Below, one piece after another: positions 8,586 through 15,134 of a stretch of DNA of 21,945 bases. The notes under the pieces are model-generated. The model searched no databases. It saw nothing but the letters and a program-made list of their open reading frames with translations, and was not told the DNA's origin. The first letter of the stretch is position 1; the number at the start of each line of letters is the position of its first letter. Source of the stretch: JADHUC01 sp964617665 (lineage in GTDB: Bacteria; Planctomycetota; Planctomycetia; Pirellulales; Pirellulaceae); NCBI GenBank assembly GCA_964617665.1, contig CAZUAH010000217.1, positions 1 through 21,945 of the forward strand, given 5' to 3'. A program made the position numbers and the translations under genes.

Positions 8586-9833
8586 CTACAGTATCCACGG
8601 TTGCCGTCTGGCTCGGTCGAGGAACCGGTTGGCTTCCTGATCACCGGGGAACTCCTGCTTGGCCGGGTCCCACTTCAACGACCGCTTCAACTCGTAGGCG
8701 ATCAAACCCAAGTGGCATACGGCCATGGTGTGCGAGCAAATCTCGATATCGCGGAACGGCTTCTCCCGCGTCTTGACGCATTCGATGAAGTCGCCGTAGA
8801 TACCGCCCTGGCCTTTGTAGGTCGGTATGGGTTTTGGCGGAAGCTTCTCGTCCGGCGTGCCTTCGACGTGCATGTTGCCCATTCCGGGATGGTTGTGATG
8901 CAACAAGATTCCGTTCGGGTAGCGGTAAGTCAGGAATTGCCGACCGTTCTCGTCGTTGAAGGTCACTTCTTCGGGTTCCAGGTCGCGCACGTCCACGGCG
9001 AAGGTCGCTCCGCCGAAATGGTGAGCGCCCCAATCGGTCATGCCGCCGCCGGAATAATCGCTGAAGGACCGCCAGCTCTTTCCGTTGATGGAAAAGCTGC
9101 CGCTACATCGAAACGGATGGTAAGGCGCCCAGGGCGCGGGGCCGAGCCACATGTCCCAGTCGAACCCTTCGGGAATCGCCTCGCCAGCCAAGTTACAGGG
9201 CTTGGGCAACGGACCCACGTTGACGTTGATCGACTTGATCGTGCCCAGTTCTCCGCCCCACGTCTTGTCGACTACTTTCCGATAATCGTGCAGCACGCGT
9301 TGGCTACCGCCGGAGACGACACGCCCGTAGCGCCGGGCAGCCTGAACCATCAGCGGGCCTTCGCGGAGCGTCCGCGTTTCTGGCTTCTGGCAGTAGACGT
9401 CTTTGCCGTTGCGGCAGGCCTCGATCACGATGATCGCGTGCCAATGATCGGGCGTTGCGCAATGCACCGCGTCGATATCCTCACGGGCCAGCACCTCACG
9501 GTAGTCGTTCACGGCCAGGCAATCGCTGTTGCCGTAATGCTTGTCTGCCTTCTGCTTGGCATCGTCGCGTGCTTTTTTCTTCACGTCGCACACGGCTACG
9601 TACTGCACGTCTTTGCGGCCCAGGAAAGCGCCCTGGTCGCCGCGGCCCATATTTCCGATGCCGATGCCACCCATCACGATTCGCTCGCTGGCAGCCGGAC
9701 GCTCCTGGTTGCCCAAGGCGGCGGAGGTAATCACGTAAGGGGCCGCTATCGCCCCCGTAGCGGTTTTCAGAAACTCCCTTCGATTCGAGGTTATCTTTCG
9801 GCTACGCATTCGTGTGCCCTTTCGACGCCACAT
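8586..9833 (-). CDS. Tat-exported Gfo/Idh/MocA family protein with QKP in place of EKP
   Basis: 415 residues from ATG 9833-9831, preceded by AAAAAGGAG 6 nt upstream. An inner ATG at 9809 with AAAGGG is an equally reasonable start and would give a more usual Tat n-region. The signal is N-R-R-E-F-L-K (RR at 18-19) followed by A-T-G-A-I-A-A-P. The Rossmann motif is G-I-G-I-G-N-M-G (56-63). The usual E-K-P is Q-K-P (149-151), keeping the lysine and proline. D-W-G-A-H-H-F occurs in the substrate domain, and the tail is W-D-P-A-K-Q-E-F-P-G-D. Expected roles are sugar oxidation or reduction, or GH109-like NAD-assisted glycoside cleavage outside the cytoplasm. It leads a probable two-gene transcript with the HEAT-repeat gene. 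The Glu to Gln change is outside the nucleotide-binding loop and its effect is unknown. Confidence 0.9.
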   Translation of the reverse strand: MWRRKGTRMRSRKITSNRREFLKTATGAIAAPYVITSAALGNQERPAASERIVMGGIGIGNMGRGDQGAFLGRKDVQYVAVCDVKKKARDDAKQKADKHYGNSDCLAVNDYREVLAREDIDAVHCATPDHWHAIIVIEACRNGKDVYCQKPETRTLREGPLMVQAARRYGRVVSGGSQRVLHDYRKVVDKTWGGELGTIKSINVNVGPLPKPCNLAGEAIPEGFDWDMWLGPAPWAPYHPFRCSGSFSINGKSWRSFSDYSGGGMTDWGAHHFGGATFAVDVRDLEPEEVTFNDENGRQFLTYRYPNGILLHHNHPGMGNMHVEGTPDEKLPPKPIPTYKGQGGIYGDFIECVKTREKPFRDIEICSHTMAVCHLGLIAYELKRSLKWDPAKQEFPGDQEANRFLDRARRQPWIL

Positions 9834-10180
9834 ACTCAACTCCTTTTTCTAACTGCAGTTTGTTGCACGCACGGTTCGGTATCTCTTCGTGTCACGAGCG
9901 TCATCGTCGACGTTGTTGTCAAAAGCAGACTGACACGTTGGAATTGACTATTCTCCACAATAGCCGGACGCTCTGCCACCGGGCGTGTCGCCAGCTTGAG
10001 CCGAAGCTGGGTGCATCTTGAACCAACTTTGCGCAAGTGTGGCTGAAGTTGAGCGCTGCGAAGCCTCAAATCGCACGCCTGGGGGCTCTCCACTCGTTCC
10101 TCGTGGTTCGACCCCAGCCACTCCGAGAATCCTCCAAGGACTTCTCTTGCTGGGCCTTGACGTTATCGGCCGTCGATCAC
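9834..10180. other. 347-bp gap without a convincing gene; upstream region of the second Gfo/Idh/MocA gene
   Basis: No reading frame here looks protein-like on either strand. On the minus strand a perfect TTGACA (complement of 9917-9922) lies 84 bp upstream of the start at 9833, but no good -10 box follows at 16-18 bp, so it is only a hint. CCAGCTT (9991-9997), loop GAGCCG, AAGCTGG (10004-10010) is a perfect 7-bp hairpin that may end the transcript arriving from the PQQ-like gene. Otherwise I see nothing. Confidence 0.5.
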
Positions 10181-11446
10181 CTATTGGGCCGTGACGCTGC
10201 CTCCCAGCGACATGATGTGCGAGTAGGTCCGCAGGTACATGACGCCGTCGCTCACCGAGGGCGTGCTGTGGCTCGGCTCGCCGAGATCGATTCTGGCGAG
10301 GACCCTAAACTCGTCGGTCGCGGCCAGCACGGCCATCTCGCCGGAATTGGCCATGCAGAAGATCCGATCGTCAATACGAATCGGAGATCCCAGATACTGA
10401 CCGCCAACCCGCTCCCGCCAGTGGACTTTGCCCGACGGTCCGTCGATGCAGGTGACGATTCCCCGATCGCTCCAAATGAACACCAACGGCCATTTGGCCA
10501 CCGGCGTGATGACGTAGGGGGCCGCCTGGTCGATCCGATACAAGACTTCCGGAGCCACGCCTCGCTCGGGAATGCCCGGTTTGACCGCCACCAGATACTT
10601 GCCCGAAGTTCCTCCGCCGTTGCTGGCAAAGATCATCCCTCCTGCGACCAGAGGCGAACCAGTCGTGCGGAGTTCGAATAAGTCATCGAGAGCCCAATTC
10701 GTGGCACCGCTGATCGGATCTAGGCTGGTGACGCCGTGGGCGCAACTCAGCACGATCACTTGGGGCTTTCCACCTTCCGGTTCGAAGAGGCAGGGCGTCG
10801 AGAATGTGGCCTTCTTCGACTCGCGGTCAACCTGCCAGCGAGTCTGGCCTGTCTTCCGGTCCAACGCTACGATCGTACTGGTTCCGCCGGGGTCCTGGTC
10901 GTTGGACAAAACCACTACGTCGCCAACCAGCACGGGAGATGTTCCGAAGCCATCCTCCGCCACGAACGGCCCCAGGTCGCGCTGCCACAGTTCCGTTCCG
11001 TCGCGTTGGTCCAGCGCACGCACGACGTGTTCGTCAGGCGTTGCCCAGACCACGTACAGCCGGTCCGCGTCGACCGCCGGTGTGGCACACGCATCGCAGT
11101 TCGCCTTGTACTTCGGGTGCGGCTTGGCCTGGAACTGCCGCTTCCAACGGACGCTTCCGTCGGTCGTGTTCAGGCAAAGAGTGATAAACGTTGCCGACTC
11201 CTCGATCGTGCTGGTCACGTACAGTCGGTCATCCCAAATTACAGGTGAACTGAAACCCTTGCCGGGCAGCTGTATCTTCCAGTTGTAATCCCTCTCAGTC
11301 CACGTATCCGGCATCTGCGACGCCTGACCCACGCCGCAACCATTGGGCCCGCGGAAACGAGTCCATTCCTGGTCACCAGCGGCCACGGGCGTAACCAACC
11401 CAAACAGGGTGGAAGTCACTAGGAGTGGCAGTACGCATAATCTCAT
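10181..11446 (-). CDS. Secreted PQQ-like beta-propeller protein (BamB/quinoprotein fold)
   Basis: 421 residues from the ATG at 11446-11444. The signal peptide (M-R-L-C-V-L-P-L-L-V-T-S through V-A-A-G) is followed by W-T-R-F-R-G-P-N-G-C-G-V, the usual opening of planctomycete PQQ-type propeller proteins. Blade motifs follow, such as D-G-S-V-R-W-K, D-G-T-E-L-W-Q-R-D, T-G-Q-T-R-W-Q-V-D, I-S-G-A-T-N-W-A-L-D and S-G-K-V-H-W-R-E-R, so five or more blades carry the tryptophan docking motif. No quinoprotein catalytic residues were identified; most such proteins are non-enzymatic binding scaffolds. The frame stays open far upstream, to 12034, but that part is antisense-like noise inside the UroD-like gene; the ATGA overlap (11443-11446) with that gene's stop fixes the start and implies translational coupling. 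Confidence 0.88.
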   Translation of the reverse strand: MRLCVLPLLVTSTLFGLVTPVAAGDQEWTRFRGPNGCGVGQASQMPDTWTERDYNWKIQLPGKGFSSPVIWDDRLYVTSTIEESATFITLCLNTTDGSVRWKRQFQAKPHPKYKANCDACATPAVDADRLYVVWATPDEHVVRALDQRDGTELWQRDLGPFVAEDGFGTSPVLVGDVVVLSNDQDPGGTSTIVALDRKTGQTRWQVDRESKKATFSTPCLFEPEGGKPQVIVLSCAHGVTSLDPISGATNWALDDLFELRTTGSPLVAGGMIFASNGGGTSGKYLVAVKPGIPERGVAPEVLYRIDQAAPYVITPVAKWPLVFIWSDRGIVTCIDGPSGKVHWRERVGGQYLGSPIRIDDRIFCMANSGEMAVLAATDEFRVLARIDLGEPSHSTPSVSDGVMYLRTYSHIMSLGGSVTAQ

Positions 11447-12489
11447 AGCGATGCTCCGGGGCAAAGATACACCGCCAAGATGTTCTCCGGCGGGACGTCG
11501 GGCTGGAATAGATGGGCCGGACCGAGTATGTATCCGCCGTCGCGTCCAAGCACTTCGCAATATCGGCGGACCGCGGCGCGGACCTCTTCTGCCGTACCGT
11601 TCGGCAGAAGATGCTGCATGTCGATGCCGCCGTGAAAACTCAGTTGGTCGCCGAAGTCGGCCTTGAGTTTCTTCGGCGACATCTCCGGCCCAACGGGCTG
11701 AATTGGGTCCAGTACATCGATACCCAACTCGATCAATTCCGGGATCAACGGTTGGATCATTCCGCAACTGTGGAACAGCACCTTTCCGCCCAAGCCGTGA
11801 ATGCAATCGATCATCTCTTGTAGGTAGGGAGCGACGAATTCGCGAAACATGGGGACGGAGATCAGCGGTCCATGCTGGCTTCCCAGATCGCTTATCAGCA
11901 GATACAGATCGATGCGTCCGTTTGTGGCTTCTGCCGCCCGCGTGTAGTCCTCTTTGTAGAAATCGGTGAACTTTCGCGAGAGGAAATGCGCCCATTCGGG
12001 ACGCGTGGCCATGTCCAGGAACATGCCCTCCCAACCACGAACCAATCCCGGCCGCTGCCAGACGTCTGCGAAACCGTACAGGATCGCGTAGTCGTCCAAC
12101 CGTTCACACTGCACGACGAGCGACGCGTGGTCGAACTGATCGGGGGTCGGCCATGCGAAGTTCTGCAGGTCGGCCATGGTCTGTGCGTCGGATAGCGCAC
12201 CGTGGGTGTCCTCGCGCATTGGGCCCCACAGCGTCTGGCGATAGACGTATCGTTCGCCCCAGAAGTTCTGATAGACGCCCTCGCCTACGTGTTGCTCGGG
12301 CGGGCCGTCCAATTCCAGGTGACGTACGTCGATGCCCAAGTCGTCCAGTAACCGCACCCGGTCGTCGTGTCCCACGTGCGCGAATAATCGCTTCCACGTG
12401 GGCTCTTCGGCCCAGAAGTCGCGCGGCGTGCGGTCGGGCGTGTTATGATCCAGCGCCGTCAGGACTCGTTCACGTGGGGTCATCGTCAC
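11443..12489 (-). CDS. Uroporphyrinogen decarboxylase family protein, MtaA/MtbA-like methyltransferase branch
   Basis: 348 residues, no signal peptide, so cytoplasmic. It starts M-T-M-T-P-R-E-R-V-L-T-A-L, the family's N-terminal helix, and has the C-terminal barrel end G-G-Y-I-L-G-P-A-H-L-F-Q-P-D-V-P-P-E-N. A second domain motif, F-H-S-C-G (239-243), gives H240-x-C242; together with H326 this resembles the H-x-C ... C zinc site of corrinoid-dependent methyltransferases MtaA/MtbA, with the last Cys replaced by His. True heme-pathway UroD lacks this pattern, so heme synthesis is unlikely. A role in methyl-group transfer or demethylation is inference. Start GTG 12489-12487 has AGGG 9 nt upstream; ATG 12483 is an alternative. 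It sits 11 nt after an FG-GAP gene and overlaps the PQQ-like gene by 4 nt. No corrinoid protein is nearby. Confidence 0.85.
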   Translation of the reverse strand: MTMTPRERVLTALDHNTPDRTPRDFWAEEPTWKRLFAHVGHDDRVRLLDDLGIDVRHLELDGPPEQHVGEGVYQNFWGERYVYRQTLWGPMREDTHGALSDAQTMADLQNFAWPTPDQFDHASLVVQCERLDDYAILYGFADVWQRPGLVRGWEGMFLDMATRPEWAHFLSRKFTDFYKEDYTRAAEATNGRIDLYLLISDLGSQHGPLISVPMFREFVAPYLQEMIDCIHGLGGKVLFHSCGMIQPLIPELIELGIDVLDPIQPVGPEMSPKKLKADFGDQLSFHGGIDMQHLLPNGTAEEVRAAVRRYCEVLGRDGGYILGPAHLFQPDVPPENILAVYLCPGASL

Positions 12490-12500
12490 AACGAATCGCC

Positions 12501-13688
12501 CTACTTGCTAAGAAACACAAACGAGCCCTTTTTGTTGCCCACGATGACGTCGGGCGTCTTGTCGCCGTTCAGATCCGCGGCAGCCACTTGCGTACCGACT
12601 CCCGAGTCGTCGTCGACCATGTGAGGGATGAAACTCACGCTCTTGTCGGCATTGCGCTGTATTTGGAACCAGTAGACCACGGCCGGCGCGTTTGGTTCCT
12701 TATCGCCCTTGGGGCCGTGGGCCCAAAACCGCTTGCCGGTCAACACGTCCAACACACCGTCGCCGTTCATGTCGGCCAAGTCGAAGGCGTGCAACTGGCT
12801 GATCCGCAGGTCATCCGAATTCAGATCGGGCTCCGACGGCATGATCACGTGCTGCTTGAAGCCGATCTGGCCGTCCGCGCCACGCGTCTGCCGGTGCCAG
12901 ACCAAGCCGTACAGGTGACAATGCCAGGAGGTGATCACATCGTTCAGCCCGTCGCCATCAACGTCGTAGACCAGCAATTGTGCCGCAGCGGCGGCAAACT
13001 TGTAGTCATGGCGGATCCAAGGTTGCCCTGGCTGCGGATCGGAGGGTTGTTCCCACCAGCAAACGCTTTCCAGAACGTCGACGCGACCGTCGTCGTTGAT
13101 GTCACCAAAACCCACGCCGTGCGAGTACTTTTGATAGCCGCCCTTGGTACTGACCGGATGGAACACCCACGGCTCGTCCGGCTTGGCGGGATCCCAGGTG
13201 CCAAAGCCCAAGTAGCCGTCGATATTGAATACCAGGTCGGGGCGTTCGTCACCGTTCACATCACCCCACATCGGCGATTCGTTGCCCACGTTCTTCAGAG
13301 CAGCGTGCTCTTTCCAGTGTCCGCCTTTTCCGGCAGGGTTCTCGTACCACGAGGAATCCTTGCCGGGCCACGGCACATAGTAAATGTCCGGCCAACCGTC
13401 GCCGTTGAAGTCGTCGGTGAAGGTCAGGAAGTTGTCGGAATAGCCTTTGGGATCGAATTCCTTCGGCTCGCGGACCTCGTGCCGCTGCTGAAAGTCCGGA
13501 CCTTCGTACCAATACGGCCCGGACACGACGTCCAACTTGCCGTCGCGGTTAAAGTCGGCGTAGTACGCACCCTCACAAAGGAACTTGTCAGTCAGATGCA
13601 GCTTCTTGTACGCCGGACTTGGCGTTTCCGCCGCCGCTACTGCACAACACAAGCTGGCCAGAAACAATGTAACTGTTGCTTTTCGCAT
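12501..13688 (-). CDS. Secreted FG-GAP/VCBS seven-bladed propeller protein
   Basis: 395 residues from the ATG at 13688-13686, preceded by AGGAGTACCCACC. The signal peptide is M-R-K-A-T-V-T-L-F-L-A-S-L-C-C-A-V-A-A-A/E-T. Seven calcium-binding D-x-N-x-D-G type loops are visible: D-F-N-R-D-G-K-L-D, D-F-N-G-D-G-W-P-D, D-V-N-G-D-E-R-P-D, D-I-N-D-D-G-R-V-D, D-V-D-G-D-G-L-N-D, D-M-N-G-D-G-V-L-D and D-L-N-G-D-K-T-P-D. That matches a complete seven-bladed integrin-like propeller. No catalytic residues are seen; it may bind carbohydrate or protein at the cell surface. The open frame extends to 13745, but those extra residues (M-D-R-R-R-R-K) precede the signal and are discarded. It heads the run with the UroD-like and PQQ-like genes and is divergent from the beta-helix gene at 13798. 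Confidence 0.9.
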   Translation of the reverse strand: MRKATVTLFLASLCCAVAAAETPSPAYKKLHLTDKFLCEGAYYADFNRDGKLDVVSGPYWYEGPDFQQRHEVREPKEFDPKGYSDNFLTFTDDFNGDGWPDIYYVPWPGKDSSWYENPAGKGGHWKEHAALKNVGNESPMWGDVNGDERPDLVFNIDGYLGFGTWDPAKPDEPWVFHPVSTKGGYQKYSHGVGFGDINDDGRVDVLESVCWWEQPSDPQPGQPWIRHDYKFAAAAAQLLVYDVDGDGLNDVITSWHCHLYGLVWHRQTRGADGQIGFKQHVIMPSEPDLNSDDLRISQLHAFDLADMNGDGVLDVLTGKRFWAHGPKGDKEPNAPAVVYWFQIQRNADKSVSFIPHMVDDDSGVGTQVAAADLNGDKTPDVIVGNKKGSFVFLSK

Positions 13689-13725
13689 GGTGGGTACTCC
13701 TGGGGTTTCGAGAGTTTGCACTGCC

Positions 13726-13755
13726 TTGCGGCGTCGACGATCCACGTAGTATAAC
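13726..13755 (+). promoter_or_regulatory. Weak sigma70-like promoter candidate for the beta-helix/PL11 genes
   Basis: TTGCGG (13726-13731) and TATAAC (13750-13755) are 18 bp apart in the 109-bp gap between divergent genes, which would place the transcript start about 35 nt before the GTG at 13798. The -10 matches the consensus at 5 of 6 positions but the -35 only at 3. Planctomycete promoters are poorly defined, so this is a hint only. Confidence 0.22.
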
Positions 13756-13797
13756 GCGAGCGCTGAGGAAAAACACTCATGCTACAAGGAGCCAGTA

Positions 13798-15093
13798 GTG
13801 ACCGCTTCGCATGGATCGAGAGGAATCAGAAGCATCGTTGTTGTTTGGGTGTTCTGTGTTGCCGTGCTGGGAATGGTGGGGACGCCCGGTTTCGCCCAGG
13901 ACCAGACGCGGGGTGATAGCGCCGGCTGGATGTCTCTGTGCAAGAGCGTCCGCGACTTCGGCGTGCTGCCTGGCAACGATGCCGAGACGAACCGTGCAAA
14001 TCTGCAAAAGGCCATCGAATGGGCTTCATCGCGCGGTGCTGCGTTGTTCGTGCCGCCCGCGAGCGATCCCTACCCCGTGTCGGGCGGGCTGATTCTGCGA
14101 AGAAACGTGTCCTTGGTGGGTGTGCACGGGCCCGTCGGGCGCGGTACGCGGCATCCGGATAAACACCAGCCGGTCGGATGCGTGTTTGCGATCGAGGATG
14201 AAGAGCATCCGTTCATCACCGTCGAGGGCGCCACTCAGTTGCGCGGTCTGCAATTCTGGTATCCTCGGCAGACGCTGAAGGATCCAGAGAAGGTGATCGA
14301 GTACCCGCCGACGATTCGTGTCTCGGATTCAAGCCCGGCCCACGGTGTGACTCTCTCTCGCCTGACGTTCTTTGGTGAATTCACGGCAATGGATTTTCGG
14401 GCAACGCGTCGAGCCACCTGTGAACAGGTGCTGATCGAACACTGTTATGGATATCCACTCAGCGGACAGTTCATCATGATCGACTACTGTTACGACATCC
14501 CTCGCATCTTGCACTGCCACATCAATCCGTCCAACCGGCGATTCATCGACGGCGGATACAGCCGATCCGTGGTCGACAGTGTGATCGCTCGAAAGACGTT
14601 TGCGTACTGGATCGACCACACCGACAATGCCCAGGTCATCGACGCGTTCACCTTCGGCACTTACGGCGGTATTCGGCTGGGCGAAGCGTCCTACGGCCAG
14701 ATGACGAATTTCAACTTCGACTGTGTGACCGTGGGTATCCACAAGCTCGGCGATTCCACGTTCAACCGCAACTGGCAGATCGCACAAGGGTCGATCATCG
14801 CCAATACTGGCGAACGGGTCGAAGACATTCACCCGATCGTCATCGAAGGCCAAGGGCACACGTCACTCTCGAATGTCGAGGCGTTCTCAGGACCCAACGG
14901 CGCGCTGACGACCTTGAACCAGTCGCAGGACTTTCTGCTCGTCCTTGGAGACCGCAAGTTGACCGTCAGTATGTTCGGCTGTCGGATGAGGAACTATCAC
15001 GACGAGAAGCCAATTACGATTCAGAATGCAGCAGCCATCGTGCGAGCATTCGGCTGTATCGACAAGGACGAGAATCCATTCGACTATCCCTGA
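13798..15093 (+). CDS. Exported right-handed beta-helix protein, pectate lyase superfamily (Pectate_lyase_3-like)
   Basis: 431 residues from GTG 13798, with AAGGAG (13786-13791) 6 nt upstream. The signal peptide has core S-I-V-V-V-W-V-F-C-V-A-V-L-G and cleavage near G-F-A/Q at 33. After it comes V-R-D-F-G-V-L-P-G-N-D-A-E-T-N-R-A-N-L-Q-K-A-I-E-W-A, the standard N-terminal cap of Pectate_lyase_3 proteins (usually V-x-D-F-G-A-x-G-D-G-x-x-D-D-T), here with the D-G-x-x-D-D-T part degenerate. Irregular beta-helix coils follow. The family includes polysaccharide lyases, epimerases, glycoside hydrolases and non-catalytic phage-like spikes, so lyase activity is not proven. It lies 41 bp upstream of a rhamnogalacturonan lyase gene, which favours a pectin-related role. 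Confidence 0.82.
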   Translation: MTASHGSRGIRSIVVVWVFCVAVLGMVGTPGFAQDQTRGDSAGWMSLCKSVRDFGVLPGNDAETNRANLQKAIEWASSRGAALFVPPASDPYPVSGGLILRRNVSLVGVHGPVGRGTRHPDKHQPVGCVFAIEDEEHPFITVEGATQLRGLQFWYPRQTLKDPEKVIEYPPTIRVSDSSPAHGVTLSRLTFFGEFTAMDFRATRRATCEQVLIEHCYGYPLSGQFIMIDYCYDIPRILHCHINPSNRRFIDGGYSRSVVDSVIARKTFAYWIDHTDNAQVIDAFTFGTYGGIRLGEASYGQMTNFNFDCVTVGIHKLGDSTFNRNWQIAQGSIIANTGERVEDIHPIVIEGQGHTSLSNVEAFSGPNGALTTLNQSQDFLLVLGDRKLTVSMFGCRMRNYHDEKPITIQNAAAIVRAFGCIDKDENPFDYP

Positions 15094-15134
15094 ATCGATC
15101 GCAGGATTGGTGGAACAGGCGAAGAACAAGCTCG

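Noticed and set aside
8574..9947. 457-codon open frame on the plus strand opposite the second Gfo/Idh/MocA gene
   Set aside because: It is antisense to a clearly recognised gene with Tat signal and Rossmann motifs; the plus-strand translation has no family features. Long antisense frames are common in GC-rich DNA.
9836..10093. 85-codon open frame on the minus strand in the 347-bp gap
   Set aside because: No signal peptide, motif or good ribosome site, and composition is not protein-like; it also overlaps the likely promoter region.
10037..10681. 214-codon open frame on the plus strand
   Set aside because: Most of it is antisense to the PQQ-like gene, and the unshared part has no features.
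11447..12034. N-terminal extension of the PQQ-like protein
   Set aside because: The extra ~195 residues are low-complexity Arg/Pro-rich, lie inside the UroD-like gene in another frame and precede an obvious signal peptide and an ATGA overlap start.
11443..12489. Calling the UroD-family gene hemE
   Set aside because: The H-x-C ... H pattern, C-terminal P-P-E-N tail and genomic context do not fit the heme-pathway enzyme.
12153..13754. 533-codon open frame on the plus strand opposite the FG-GAP and UroD-like genes
   Set aside because: It spans two recognised minus-strand genes, has no domain features and is arginine/valine-rich noise.
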